Shown in pieces: positions 24,700-35,959 of a DNA stretch of 64,000 nucleotides. A program made the translations under genes and the position numbers. Position 1 is the first letter of the stretch. Each line of letters opens with the position of its first letter. The notes below the pieces were generated by a model. That model was given only the letters and a program-made list of their open reading frames with translations. It was not told the origin of the DNA and made no database searches. The stretch spans positions 1,470,501-1,534,500 of the forward strand of contig NC_012691.1 of the NCBI RefSeq assembly GCF_000023065.1, written 5' to 3'. Source of the DNA: Tolumonas auensis DSM 9187 (GTDB taxonomy: Bacteria; Pseudomonadota; Gammaproteobacteria; Enterobacterales; Aeromonadaceae).

Positions 24700-25673
24700 A
24701 GTCTTTGCTGTTGTTACGTCAGATCAATGTGGAAAACGCAAATGCCATTAGTGGATTGACCTATGGGTTTCCTGGCATCAGCCATTTTCTCGGATTTACA
24801 CATGCTCTGTCACGCCAACTGATGCAAGCTCATAATCTACGGCTTGGTGGTTGTGCTGTGGTTTGTCATCATCATCAATTGCAGGCTTATCAACCCGGCG
24901 GCCGAGGTGATTTTGTGTTTGCGTTGACGCGTAACCCGCTAACTAAAGAGGCTAATACCGCCTCATTTAATGAAGAGGGACGTATGCACTTGCAGATTAG
25001 TCTGATGATTGAGTGCGAGTTTGATGCTGATGATTTACCTTTTGGTTCAGGCCAACCCGAGCAAGATGTAACTATGTTGACTGATTGGTTTTCCCAAAAG
25101 GTACCTTGTCTGCGCTTGGCTGGTGGCACCATTACTTCTGTGGGCCATGTGAGTTGGTTGGAGCTTAAACAAGATAGTGAGGAACAGCACAAGCAGGTTC
25201 GTCGTTTGATGATGCGACTGTTGCCTGGTTTTGCTTTGATTGGCCGGCATGAGTTGCTGTTAGCTCACCATCAGAAATGTCTGGCTGAGTCATCGGATGC
25301 TCAACTTATTGATAGTTGGCTGGATTTTGTTGCTTTGCGCTATCGAAGTGAGCGTGCAGATGCCAGTGGCCATGCCAATTGGGTTATGCAGCCCAAACCA
25401 GAGTCGGGTTATTTGGTGCCTATGGTTGTGGGCTATCAAGCAATTTCACCTTTATATGGCACTGGTGCAGTTGCCAACAGCCGAGATTCTGATACCCCGT
25501 TTTGCTTTGTCGAATCGGCTTATAGCATAGGTCAATGGCTAAGCCCACATAGGGTTCAATCATTAGAACAAATTATCTGGCGCTACCACTATAGCGATGG
25601 GCTTTACCTTTGTCATAACGGTTATACCAGTGTGGTCAATGAAGAGTTTGAAAACAGCGAAGAGAACTATTGA
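24696..25673 (+). CDS. csy2: type I-F Cascade subunit Csy2 (Cas5f)
   Basis: A 325-residue Csy2/Cas5f protein. [20 protein letters not shown] and [17 protein letters not shown] are the family's N-terminal signature. It binds the crRNA 5' handle with Csy1. ATG 24696 overlaps the csy1 stop (ATGA), indicating coupling. Length is normal and no damage is seen. Confidence 0.95.
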   Translation: MKSLLLLRQINVENANAISGLTYGFPGISHFLGFTHALSRQLMQAHNLRLGGCAVVCHHHQLQAYQPGGRGDFVFALTRNPLTKEANTASFNEEGRMHLQISLMIECEFDADDLPFGSGQPEQDVTMLTDWFSQKVPCLRLAGGTITSVGHVSWLELKQDSEEQHKQVRRLMMRLLPGFALIGRHELLLAHHQKCLAESSDAQLIDSWLDFVALRYRSERADASGHANWVMQPKPESGYLVPMVVGYQAISPLYGTGAVANSRDSDTPFCFVESAYSIGQWLSPHRVQSLEQIIWRYHYSDGLYLCHNGYTSVVNEEFENSEENY

Positions 25674-25684
25674 GGGATAATATC

Positions 25685-26704
25685 ATGGCTAAAAATGACA
25701 TTAAGACTGCTTCTGTACTGGCATTTGAACGTAAACTGGCCAATTCCGATGCCTTGCTTTATGCCGGCAACTGGTCTGAATTGGAGAATAAGAATGCGTG
25801 GCAACCCATAGCGATTCAGAGCAAAGATGTGCGGGGAACCATTTCCAATCGTCTGAAAAATGCAGTTGCCAGCGATCCAGCTAAGTTGGATGCTGAAATT
25901 CAGAAACCGAATTTGCAACGAGTGGATGTAGCTGCTTTGCCATTCGATGCGGATACGTTAAAAGTTAGCTTCACCTTACGAGTGCTTGGTGATCTGGTGA
26001 CACCTTCCGCCTGTAATGATCAGGACTATCAGGCAATTCTGAGTGAAAAAGTGGGCGCTTATATCCATGAGCAACAGTTCCATGAATTGGCTGCCCGCTA
26101 TGCTGAAAATCTGGCTAATGGTCGTTTCTTGTGGCGCAACCGTGTTGGGGCAGAAGCAGTCACAGTGAAGGTTAATCATCTGGTTGATCAAAAGATCAAA
26201 ACCAGTTGGAGTTTTGATGCCCTGGCATTCAACTTACGCCAGTTTACTAAACCTCAAGGGGATTCAGCAGCTCTTGCCGAAGTGATCCGCCAAGGACTAT
26301 TAGGGGATAGTTTTGTCTTATTACAAGTTGACGCTTTTGTCCGGCTAGGGGTAGGGCAAGAGGTATTCCCTTCTCAGGAGTTGGTGTTGGACGGTGGTCG
26401 CGACAGCACAAAAAGCAAATATCTCTATCAGGTGGGCAGCGTAGCCGCAATGCACTCGCAAAAGATTGGCAATGCTCTGCGCACAATAGACACTTGGTAT
26501 CCAGATGCGGAATGTCCGATTGCTGTTGAGCCTTATGGCTCGGTAACCAGTCGTGGTACTGCTTATCGTCAGCCTAAAGCAAAAATGGATTTTTATACTC
26601 TGTTGGATGGCTGGATGTTGAAAGATCAGCTGCCAAGTGTTGAGCAACAACATTATGTGATTGCCACCCTGATCCGTGGTGGTGTGTTTGGTGCAGCTGA
26701 TTAA
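25685..26704 (+). CDS. csy3: type I-F Cascade backbone Csy3 (Cas7f)
   Basis: A 339-residue Csy3/Cas7f protein that polymerises along the guide, one subunit per 6 nt. The start [20 protein letters not shown] is typical. The frame runs from 25670, but that ATG overlaps csy2 and lacks a ribosome site, whereas ATG 25685 has GAGGG 8 nt upstream. [18 protein letters not shown] and the C-terminal GGVFGAAD region fit the family. Confidence 0.95.
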   Translation: MAKNDIKTASVLAFERKLANSDALLYAGNWSELENKNAWQPIAIQSKDVRGTISNRLKNAVASDPAKLDAEIQKPNLQRVDVAALPFDADTLKVSFTLRVLGDLVTPSACNDQDYQAILSEKVGAYIHEQQFHELAARYAENLANGRFLWRNRVGAEAVTVKVNHLVDQKIKTSWSFDALAFNLRQFTKPQGDSAALAEVIRQGLLGDSFVLLQVDAFVRLGVGQEVFPSQELVLDGGRDSTKSKYLYQVGSVAAMHSQKIGNALRTIDTWYPDAECPIAVEPYGSVTSRGTAYRQPKAKMDFYTLLDGWMLKDQLPSVEQQHYVIATLIRGGVFGAAD

Positions 26705-26713
26705 GGAATCGCC

Positions 26714-27268
26714 ATGGATCACTATCTTGATATCCGGCTACTGCCGGAAGAACCTGAAGTGAGCGAGAGCTTTCTGCTCAATGCATTGTTCGCCAAACTG
26801 CATGTACGGTTAGGGCAGCAGGCACAGGGGCGGGTAGGTGTAAGTTTTCCTGACCATCACAAACGATTAGGTGATCTGCTGCGCCTGCATGGTCAACGCA
26901 CGGATCTACAGGCGCTGATGGCCGATGACTGGCTACAGGGGCTTAAAGGTTACACCCAGTGCAGTGAGGTTTTGCCGATCCCTGCAACGGTCAGTTATCG
27001 GGCTGTTAAAAGGGTGCAAGCTAAGAGTGCGCATAATAAAAGGCAGCGATCTATTGCGAAAGGCTGGCTTACTGAGTCAGAAGCACAGATCCGAATCCCA
27101 GATACCCAGCAAAAAGAACTTCATTTACCGTTTGTGCAACTGAAAAGTCGTTCCAATGGTCAGATGATGCGAGTGTATGTGGAGCATGGTCCTGTGTTGG
27201 CCGTTCCGGTCTCTGGCTATTTTAATGCCTATGGTCTCAGCTCTATAGCCACGATCCCTTGGTTCTGA
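26714..27268 (+). CDS. csy4: crRNA endoribonuclease Csy4 (Cas6f)
   Basis: A 184-residue Cas6f that cuts at the 3' base of the repeat hairpin and stays bound to it. The general-base histidine is H30 (AKLHVRLG), with candidate S147 (KSRSNGQ) and Y173 (NAYGLSS) completing the active site. An Arg/Lys-rich helix at about residues 96-116 (RAVKRVQAK, NKRQRS) would read the hairpin groove. It lies 9 bp after csy3 and is the last cas gene before the leader. Confidence 0.95.
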   Translation: MDHYLDIRLLPEEPEVSESFLLNALFAKLHVRLGQQAQGRVGVSFPDHHKRLGDLLRLHGQRTDLQALMADDWLQGLKGYTQCSEVLPIPATVSYRAVKRVQAKSAHNKRQRSIAKGWLTESEAQIRIPDTQQKELHLPFVQLKSRSNGQMMRVYVEHGPVLAVPVSGYFNAYGLSSIATIPWF

Positions 27269-27397
27269 CCCTTTTTCTTGCTGCCAACGCCAACCCATTA
27301 ATAATTAATAGGTTGGCGTTATGCGTAAAAATAGGGAAGTAGCTGGAAAATAATAAAAGCTCTTTCACAATCAGTATATTAGATTTAAATTGTTACG
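27269..27397 (+). promoter_or_regulatory. CRISPR leader with IHF site and dyad
   Basis: AT-rich leader between csy4 and the first repeat. AATCAGTATATTA (27369-27381) fits the IHF consensus WATCARNNNNTTR exactly and ends 16 bp before the first repeat; IHF bending of the leader is required for type I-F spacer integration. A 35-bp near-perfect dyad (27286-27320; arms AACGCCAACC/GGTTGGCGTT around ATTAAT repeats) lies just after csy4 and may end the csy transcript or mark the leader boundary. The degenerate repeat at the far end confirms that the leader is here. Confidence 0.8.
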
Positions 27398-30300
27398 CTT
27401 CACTGCCGCACAGGCAGCTTAGAAAAGCCAGACCAACCGATATGAGAGAGATCATGACTTCACTGCCGCACAGGCAGCTTAGAAATATTATTAGAAGCCA
27501 TTAAGCTAGAAAAAGATCTTCACTGCCGCACAGGCAGCTTAGAAATTGAAACCATTCTTTGAATTTTGGGCTTGTTGCTTCACTGCCGCACAGGCAGCTT
27601 AGAAAATCTTCCACTGATGGATAGTCGACTAGGATGCCTTCACTGCCGCACAGGCAGCTTAGAAATCCATTATCCCAGTTGTACGCATTCATGCGCTCTT
27701 CACTGCCGCACAGGCAGCTTAGAAAAGCTCACATGAACTGCCGTAGCTTGAGAATCCCTTCACTGCCGCACAGGCAGCTTAGAAAGAAAACCTGAATCGT
27801 GACAGGCTTCCGCACTCCTTCACTGCCGCACAGGCAGCTTAGAAATGGCTGTTTAACAGATGGCAGTCATTCTGTATCTTCACTGCCGCACAGGCAGCTT
27901 AGAAAAAATCAATCGCGTCAGTATTTCCACACCCTGCCTTCACTGCCGCACAGGCAGCTTAGAAAAGACGGTTTTTCCTTCCCCTCTAGCAGATACCCTT
28001 CACTGCCGCACAGGCAGCTTAGAAATTTACAGATAGCGTTATGTTGTAAGACTTCCGCTTCACTGCCGCACAGGCAGCTTAGAAAATGAAGCGCCAAAAG
28101 GCCGATGCCGCGTGGAACTTCACTGCCGCACAGGCAGCTTAGAAAGTCGACGAACTGGAGCACGCCGGAGCGCCGGACTTCACTGCCGCACAGGCAGCTT
28201 AGAAAAACGTAGGCGTGAATGGCGTCACAGGCATTTCCTTCACTGCCGCACAGGCAGCTTAGAAACGATGGCGCGACCGACATAGCAAACGCACTAACTT
28301 CACTGCCGCACAGGCAGCTTAGAAATGCCGCCCGGTGCAGGTCAATCATCGCGGTTTCTTCACTGCCGCACAGGCAGCTTAGAAATGGTACGCGCCTTGT
28401 GCTATTTCAGCTCCGCTCTTCACTGCCGCACAGGCAGCTTAGAAATGGCGCATTACCAGGTATCGGCAGATTACCGACTTCACTGCCGCACAGGCAGCTT
28501 AGAAAAGCAAGCGCGCAAGATGCTTGAGCGAATGAAACTTCACTGCCGCACAGGCAGCTTAGAAATATGTCAATCTGACCTGTTTTGAGCAAGAACACTT
28601 CACTGCCGCACAGGCAGCTTAGAAAAGACTGCCGCCAATGGCTTAGATACTGTAAATCTTCACTGCCGCACAGGCAGCTTAGAAATTTGGCGATCAGGTG
28701 GCGGCGATCCAATCCTCCTTCACTGCCGCACAGGCAGCTTAGAAATGGCGCGTTCATCGACTGATTTTAGTGCTAGACTTCACTGCCGCACAGGCAGCTT
28801 AGAAATTCGCGGTGATGTGGCGCTTCGCGGAGGAATACTTCACTGCCGCACAGGCAGCTTAGAAAGTCAGCCAGCTACACCGCCGCTGATGTGCTGGCTT
28901 CACTGCCGCACAGGCAGCTTAGAAAAACGGGGCAACTACGCATACTGGATGAGGTAACTTCACTGCCGCACAGGCAGCTTAGAAAGTAACACGTACCCAG
29001 AGCTGAAAGGCACAGTCCTTCACTGCCGCACAGGCAGCTTAGAAAGAAGGCTGAGAACCACGATAACCACAAAAAGGCTTCACTGCCGCACAGGCAGCTT
29101 AGAAATACCGAAAACGTCTACTGCTAAAAATAGGCGCCTTCACTGCCGCACAGGCAGCTTAGAAAGGAGCTGAGCAGCACGCTGGTGTCAGTCGTGACTT
29201 CACTGCCGCACAGGCAGCTTAGAAAAAGCGGTGCTGATCAGCATGGCGTATCAGATGCTTCACTGCCGCACAGGCAGCTTAGAAATTCATGATGGCAGGC
29301 ATGATGGGAATGCCGACCTTCACTGCCGCACAGGCAGCTTAGAAAAAGATCTGGTGCGCTTGCATTGCTTCCGGTGTCTTCACTGCCGCACAGGCAGCTT
29401 AGAAAAAGCCGATGATCCGCCGCTTCTACGCGTGGATCTTCACTGCCGCACAGGCAGCTTAGAAAACACCGGAGAAACGGGATTTTTTCGCACCACACTT
29501 CACTGCCGCACAGGCAGCTTAGAAAGGCGGCATATCGAAGTGATGCTGTATGACGAACTTCACTGCCGCACAGGCAGCTTAGAAAGGTTCAGGCGTACAA
29601 TAATTTCACCAATAGCCCTTCACTGCCGCACAGGCAGCTTAGAAAATTACAGTGTCGCCAGCCGGTATGCTTGCTGCCTTCACTGCCGCACAGGCAGCTT
29701 AGAAATGGCGTTAAACTGCAAATAGTTCTCCAGTGACCTTCACTGCCGCACAGGCAGCTTAGAAATATTGCGGTAAACGCATGAGATCCTGCCTTTACTT
29801 CACTGCCGCACAGGCAGCTTAGAAAAGCGGGGCAGGGATGGCGACATGGAACGCATGCTTCACTGCCGCACAGGCAGCTTAGAAAGAAAGTGATTGAGCT
29901 GTGCCATGGCATCAAGACTTCACTGCCGCACAGGCAGCTTAGAAATGCTTGCAACGGTTGGTAGCGAGCCATATCCGCTTCACTGCCGCACAGGCAGCTT
30001 AGAAAGCCTGCATCACTTATTGACCACATCATTGCAGCTTCACTGCCGCACAGGCAGCTTAGAAATGTGCAACCAGGTGAACAATGCGAACAGGTTTCTT
30101 CACTGCCGCACAGGCAGCTTAGAAATGCTGGGCGGCTGGCTCCGCGCTCAAAACTAGCTTCACTGCCGCACAGGCAGCTTAGAAATTTGATTTCACGCTC
30201 GATGCCGATCATGTGAACTTCACTGCCGCACAGGCAGCTTAGAAATGGGAAACTACCGCTCGACGTGCTAGACGTAGCTTCACTGCCGCACAGGCAGCTT

Positions 30301-32946
30301 AGAAAAATGACGGTAACCAGCTGGCAGCTAACTACTACTTCACTGCCGCACAGGCAGCTTAGAAATTTGCAAACAACAGAGACACAACCAGGTGTCACTT
30401 CACTGCCGCACAGGCAGCTTAGAAAAGTGATTGGTGTGCTGTCTTCGTCCAGGAACGCTTCACTGCCGCACAGGCAGCTTAGAAAATAAAAGCTGGAACC
30501 CACGCCCGCAGCGTGCACTTCACTGCCGCACAGGCAGCTTAGAAAAGGTAGAGGGAACCACCCACAGTCAGGTTGTCCTTCACTGCCGCACAGGCAGCTT
30601 AGAAAAGAAGAACAAATTGTTGTGTACCGGTTACGAGCTTCACTGCCGCACAGGCAGCTTAGAAACGCAGCGTGCACAAAGAACGCCAGCAAAGCCACTT
30701 CACTGCCGCACAGGCAGCTTAGAAAAGCTGGCAGCTAACTACTACACTGCCGAAATCCTTCACTGCCGCACAGGCAGCTTAGAAAAGCGGTATTGATGCG
30801 TTGTCTGGAGCGATCGTCTTCACTGCCGCACAGGCAGCTTAGAAAAATGTGCGCATTTTATCAGGATCTAATTCGACCTTCACTGCCGCACAGGCAGCTT
30901 AGAAAAATGGAAGCCCCACGTCAATCACTGTCTTATCTCTTCACTGCCGCACAGGCAGCTTAGAAAGCTGCTGCTAATGCAACAAAACAAATAAATAGCT
31001 TCACTGCCGCACAGGCAGCTTAGAAAGGCCGAGCGCGTGGGAATTGGCACGCAGAAATCTTCACTGCCGCACAGGCAGCTTAGAAAAAGGCATGGCCTGT
31101 AAATCTCGAATATTACGACTTCACTGCCGCACAGGCAGCTTAGAAAAACTGGTGAAACGCATTCCAGCCCGAAAGCGCCTTCACTGCCGCACAGGCAGCT
31201 TAGAAATGATATCGCCCGGTGGGGACATGGCAGCTGGTCTTCACTGCCGCACAGGCAGCTTAGAAAAGCCCGGCAGTAGCCATAAAATCCAAGGAAACCT
31301 TCACTGCCGCACAGGCAGCTTAGAAAATAAATGAATAAGATAAATATTCAAGAATAGCCTTCACTGCCGCACAGGCAGCTTAGAAACAATCCGCTTGCGC
31401 AATATTATGTATCTCCGACTTCACTGCCGCACAGGCAGCTTAGAAAGCAAACTGAGCGTTAAGTTGGATCTGTGTTTCCTTCACTGCCGCACAGGCAGCT
31501 TAGAAAAAAACACGCTGGGCATTGCTCGCCCTTTCTTTCTTCACTGCCGCACAGGCAGCTTAGAAAACATGGCAACAGATTATCACCACGGCGTCCGCCT
31601 TCACTGCCGCACAGGCAGCTTAGAAACGCTGCAATTATCGATTAGCCTGGCAGAACCGCTTCACTGCCGCACAGGCAGCTTAGAAAAGTACACGCTCTCT
31701 GTGCGCCCGGGCTGGATTCTTCACTGCCGCACAGGCAGCTTAGAAAATCTGCGATTTCACCTGGCCATGAGGTGCTTTCTTCACTGCCGCACAGGCAGCT
31801 TAGAAAAATTGGTACGACAACCGGACGATCTCGCACTACTTCACTGCCGCACAGGCAGCTTAGAAAAAGGAATCCGCCGTGATGGCGAATTTCACCAGCT
31901 TCACTGCCGCACAGGCAGCTTAGAAAATCGGGCGATCTGGGTGCGGCAGTAATATCGCCTTCACTGCCGCACAGGCAGCTTAGAAACAATCCCTGCGGGC
32001 TTGCGCGGTATGGGGGCACTTCACTGCCGCACAGGCAGCTTAGAAAGGAAATCTCCAAATCACCGTCAATCTCATATTCTTCACTGCCGCACAGGCAGCT
32101 TAGAAATGCGTCCCATTTTTTGACCTGCATCAAAGAAACTTCACTGCCGCACAGGCAGCTTAGAAACAAGCGTGATGAATATCATCCCGATTTTTCGTCT
32201 TCACTGCCGCACAGGCAGCTTAGAAAAGTAATTAGCTCCTGCTCTGCCAGCTGAATGACTTCACTGCCGCACAGGCAGCTTAGAAAACCGTAACCAGCAG
32301 GGTCACGATATACGTTGACTTCACTGCCGCACAGGCAGCTTAGAAAGTGGCCGCAAACGCGAATACGGCACTAATGCCCTTCACTGCCGCACAGGCAGCT
32401 TAGAAAGTTATCTGCGACGTCTAGTTTAGTCAACCATTGTTCACTGCCGCACAGGCAGCTTAGAAAATTTGATAGGTATTATGGATTATTTCTTTGCGGT
32501 TCACTGCCGCACAGGCAGCTTAGAAATTTGTTTATCAAAAAGAGCCAATACCGAGTGCGTTCACTGCCGCACAGGCAGCTTAGAAAATTAATGCCGAGAA
32601 ATACACTGGCGGAAAGTTGTTCACTGCCGCACAGGCAGCTTAGAAATTATTAATGCTCTTAATGAGTCTATAACGTTAGTTCACTGCCGCACAGGCAGCT
32701 TAGAAACAGCTGCCGTCCATTCACAAAAACGGACGATGGTTCACTGCCGCACAGGCAGCTTAGAAAGGTATGTCAACAGCGGGGTCAAATCTGTTTGGGT
32801 TCACTGCCGCACAGGCAGCTTAGAAATTCCTTGAAATTGTGTGGGGCAATGTTCGCGAGTTCACTGCCGCACAGGCAGCTTAGAAAAGACGCCCGCATTG
32901 TTGTGATGGAGTTGTGGCGTTCACTGCCGCACAGGTAAATTTAAAA
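27398..32946 (+). CRISPR. type I-F CRISPR array, 93 repeats, 92 spacers
   Basis: 28-bp repeats (start CTTCACTGCC, end AGCTTAGAAA) at a strict 60-bp period. All spacers are 32 nt except one of 33 nt (30906-30938). By position count there are 59 repeats from 27398 to 30878 and 34 from 30939 to 32919. The first 84 repeats begin with C; the last nine (from 32439) begin with G, the usual I-F base. The final repeat (32919-32946) is intact for 17 nt and then degenerate, marking the old end. Two spacer pairs overlap (30306/30726 and 30486/30666). Long ORFs of FLSCLCGSE or LHCRTGSLE repeats here are artefacts. Confidence 0.99.
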
Positions 32947-33292
32947 AATAATAGGAACCAAGCGGTCTTTCGTCGGTATCTGTTACTACTAAGATGAGAA
33001 ACACATCAGATACATCAGGAGGAGCTACAACGATAAATCCTGCATTTCAGAACACAAAACAACCCGATTAAAGCGATTCCGGTTATTTCATATCCCGAAA
33101 ATCAGCGAGACCAGCTCGCCGAATATTTAGTAAAAAAACCACTCCGTCCCAGCCGGTGCAATGTTGTATGATGAGATCCAGATCAAATCTGCCCGGCTTT
33201 TTTCTTCGTTTCCCGGTATTCCGCTACACATTGCAAAAGGCCGACAGTTCCACTTTATTATTTAGCTATAAAACGCTGAGGTATAAGGACAT
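32947..33292 (+). other. intergenic region between array and serC
   Basis: No gene seen. A long-loop stem AGCCGG (33151) / CCGGCT (33193) followed by six T could be a terminator or attenuator. TATAAA near 33268 and AAGGA before ATG 33293 are the likely serC promoter and ribosome elements. Confidence 0.4.
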
Positions 33293-34378
33293 ATGAAGAA
33301 AGTGTACAATTTCTGTGCAGGCCCGGCTATGTTGCCGGTGGAAGTGATGCAACAGGCACAACGCGAATTCATTGATTTTGCGGGTTTAGGTGTTTCTGTT
33401 ATGGAACTGTCCCACCGTGGCAAAGAATATATGGCGCTGGCAGCCGAAGCAGAACAGGATCTGCGCGATCTGCTGAACATTCCGGATAACTATAAAGTAT
33501 TGTTCATGCATGGCGGTGGTCGTGGTCAGTTCGCTGCTGTACCAATGAACCTGCTGGGTGGCGAGAACAAGAAAGCGGATTACCTGATCTCTGGTGTATG
33601 GTCAAAAGCCGCACTGACTGAAGCACATAAATATGCTGATGCCGTTGCTGTGGAAGGCGTTACGAAAGATGCGCAGGGTCATTTTACCGTGGTTGAAAAA
33701 CCGCAGTTCCGTGCCGATGCTGCCTATGTACATTACTGCCCGAACGAAACTATCGAAGGGATCGAAATGTTCGATCTGCCGGATACCGGCGATATCCCTC
33801 TGGTAGCTGATCTGTCTTCTACTATTCTGTCCCGTCCGATTGATATTTCCAAATTTGGCATCATCTACGCTGGCGCGCAGAAAAACATCGGCCCGTCAGG
33901 CCTGTGTATCGCCATCGTGCGTGATGATCTGCTGAATCAGGCGCGTGCTGATGTTCCTGCTATTCTGGATTACAAACTGACTGCTGATAACGATTCCATG
34001 TTTAACACACCGCCAACCTATGCATGGTATCTGGCTGGTCTGGTATTCAAATGGTTGAAACGTATCGGTGGTCTGGAAGCCATGGATAAGCTGAACCAGG
34101 AAAAAGCGGACTATCTGTATAACTACATTGATAACAGCCCGTTCTACAGCAATAACGTTGATCCAAAATACCGCTCACGCATGAACGTTCCGTTCCATCT
34201 GGCAAATTCTGCACTGGATGCAGAGTTCCTGGCTGAATCAAAAGCTGCAGGTCTGATGGCGCTGAAAGGCCACCGTATTGCTGGTGGTATGCGCGCAAGT
34301 ATCTACAACGCTATGCCGCTGGAAGGTGTTAAAGCGCTGGTTAGCTTCATGGATGAGTTTGCTAAAAAACATGGCTAA
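33293..34378 (+). CDS. serC: phosphoserine aminotransferase
   Basis: A 361-residue PLP enzyme of class V aminotransferases that makes 3-phosphoserine (serine pathway) and 4-phosphohydroxythreonine (vitamin B6 pathway). [38 protein letters not shown] and the PLP-lysine stretch [10 protein letters not shown] are diagnostic. AAGGA precedes the ATG. It stands upstream of aroA, the common gammaproteobacterial serC-aroA arrangement, although a terminator hairpin lies between them here. Confidence 0.97.
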   Translation: MKKVYNFCAGPAMLPVEVMQQAQREFIDFAGLGVSVMELSHRGKEYMALAAEAEQDLRDLLNIPDNYKVLFMHGGGRGQFAAVPMNLLGGENKKADYLISGVWSKAALTEAHKYADAVAVEGVTKDAQGHFTVVEKPQFRADAAYVHYCPNETIEGIEMFDLPDTGDIPLVADLSSTILSRPIDISKFGIIYAGAQKNIGPSGLCIAIVRDDLLNQARADVPAILDYKLTADNDSMFNTPPTYAWYLAGLVFKWLKRIGGLEAMDKLNQEKADYLYNYIDNSPFYSNNVDPKYRSRMNVPFHLANSALDAEFLAESKAAGLMALKGHRIAGGMRASIYNAMPLEGVKALVSFMDEFAKKHG

Positions 34379-34454
34379 TCTGCAAATCAGTTCAGTATTG
34401 AACATGATTTGAGGCGGCGTTCCTCTGCGCCGCAGTGTAATATGAAAGAAGAGG

Positions 34455-34484
34455 ATAACGCCGGTTTATCCGGCGTTATTTTTA
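34455..34484 (+). terminator. terminator/attenuator between serC and aroA
   Basis: ATAACGCCGG/CCGGCGTTAT perfect 10-bp stem, 5-nt loop and five T, located 67 bp before aroA. Confidence 0.8.
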
Positions 34485-34551
34485 TGGTGGATTGCAGGAG
34501 CAATGGCTCATTGCACAAACAGAAAGAATTTAATGTTGTAACAGGAACACT

Positions 34552-35835
34552 ATGAATACCCTGACTCTGGAACCGATTGCGCGTGTTGAAGGGACGGTTA
34601 ACCTGCCTGGATCCAAGAGCGTTTCCAACCGTGCATTGTTGTTGGCAGCTCTGGCTCGAGGAACGACCCGTCTGACTAATTTGCTGGATAGTGATGATAT
34701 CCGTCATATGCTGAATGCCCTGAAAACACTGGGTGTAAGTTATGAACTGTCTGCAAATAAAACAGAATGCACTGTACATGGCTTAGGCCGTGCTTTTTCT
34801 TCTTCCGAGCCAGTGAATCTGTTCCTGGGTAATGCCGGCACCGCAATGCGCCCGTTGTGCGCTGCACTTTGCCTGAGCAATGGTGAATTTACCTTGACCG
34901 GCGAACCGCGCATGGAAGAGCGTCCGATTGCTCATCTGGTTGATGCGCTGCGTCAGGCCGGTGCTCATGTGCACTATCTGAAAAAAGATGGCTATCCGCC
35001 ACTGACCATTGAAGGCAAAGGCCTGTGGGGTGGGGAAGTGGTCATCGACGGTTCTGTGTCCAGTCAGTTCCTGACCGCATTCCTGATGGCAGCGCCGCTG
35101 GCTTCCGGTGATGTACGCATCCGTATTCGTGGTGAACTGGTTTCCAAACCGTATATCGATATCACGTTACACATCATGAAACAGTTTGGTGTGACAGTAG
35201 AACATGATGATTATCAGGTGTTCTATGTGCGTGGTAATCAGACTTATGTTTCACCGGGCACTTTCCTGGTGGAAGGCGATGCTTCTTCCGCTTCTTATTT
35301 CCTTGCGGCTGGTGCCATTAAAGGCAAAGTCCGCGTAACAGGTATCGGTAAAAACAGTATCCAGGGTGATATTCGTTTTGCTGATGTACTGGAAAAAATG
35401 GGTGCGAAAATCACCTGGGGTGATGATTTCATCGAAGCAGAAAATGTGGGTGAATTGCAGGCCGTTGATCTGGATATGAATCAGATCCCGGATGCGGCGA
35501 TGACCATTGCGACCGCTGCGTTGTTTGCCAACGGCAAAACAGCCATCCGTAATATCTACAACTGGCGCGTAAAAGAGACTGATCGTCTGACCGCTATGGC
35601 CACCGAACTGCGTAAAGTAGGTGCTGAAGTGGTAGAAGGTCATGATTTCATTGAGATCACACCGCCAGCGCAGCTGAAACACGCAGCGATTGATACTTAT
35701 AACGATCACCGTATTGCGATGTGCTTCTCGCTGGTCGCGTTAAGCGATACCAAGGTCACCATTAATGATCCGGGTTGTACTTCAAAAACCTTCCCTGATT
35801 ATTTCACTAAATTTGCGTCTGTATCTCAGCGCTGA
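34552..35835 (+). CDS. aroA: 5-enolpyruvylshikimate-3-phosphate synthase
   Basis: A 427-residue class I EPSP synthase, sixth step of the shikimate pathway. [20 protein letters not shown] (about residues 18-37), [15 protein letters not shown] and [20 protein letters not shown] are the family signatures. The GNAGTAMRP loop has the normal Gly/Pro residues. Follows serC and supplies chorismate for the aroF-tyrA and pabB products seen later in the window. Confidence 0.97.
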   Translation: MNTLTLEPIARVEGTVNLPGSKSVSNRALLLAALARGTTRLTNLLDSDDIRHMLNALKTLGVSYELSANKTECTVHGLGRAFSSSEPVNLFLGNAGTAMRPLCAALCLSNGEFTLTGEPRMEERPIAHLVDALRQAGAHVHYLKKDGYPPLTIEGKGLWGGEVVIDGSVSSQFLTAFLMAAPLASGDVRIRIRGELVSKPYIDITLHIMKQFGVTVEHDDYQVFYVRGNQTYVSPGTFLVEGDASSASYFLAAGAIKGKVRVTGIGKNSIQGDIRFADVLEKMGAKITWGDDFIEAENVGELQAVDLDMNQIPDAAMTIATAALFANGKTAIRNIYNWRVKETDRLTAMATELRKVGAEVVEGHDFIEITPPAQLKHAAIDTYNDHRIAMCFSLVALSDTKVTINDPGCTSKTFPDYFTKFASVSQR

Positions 35836-35853
35836 TTTGAATTGTAAAAAGAA

Positions 35854-35883
35854 AGGCTGCTCCTTACCGGGCAGCCTTTTTAT
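35854..35883 (+). terminator. terminator after aroA
   Basis: AGGCTGC/GCAGCCT stem followed by a run of T. Confidence 0.85.
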
Positions 35884-35910
35884 TTGTTTGGATTTCAATC
35901 ATATCGGAAT

Positions 35911-35941
35911 AAAAAAAGCCTGACTTTATGTCAGGCTTTTT
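35911..35941. terminator. bidirectional terminator between aroA and serA
   Basis: A-run, AGCCTGAC/GTCAGGCT stem and T-run on both sides; it serves the convergent serA gene. Confidence 0.85.
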
Positions 35942-35959
35942 CATGAGGCTTGTATCTGA

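Noticed and set aside
30066-30397. 10-nt identity (CAACCAGGTG) between the spacers at 30066 and 30366
   Set aside because: Several 10-nt matches are expected by chance among 92 spacers; no PAM-consistent overlap.
27501-32169. Long ORFs on both strands encoding FLSCLCGSE, LHCRTGSLE or SLPHRQLR repeats
   Set aside because: They are translations of the 60-bp CRISPR period (60 is a multiple of 3, so frames stay open); no starts, ribosome sites or codon bias of genes.
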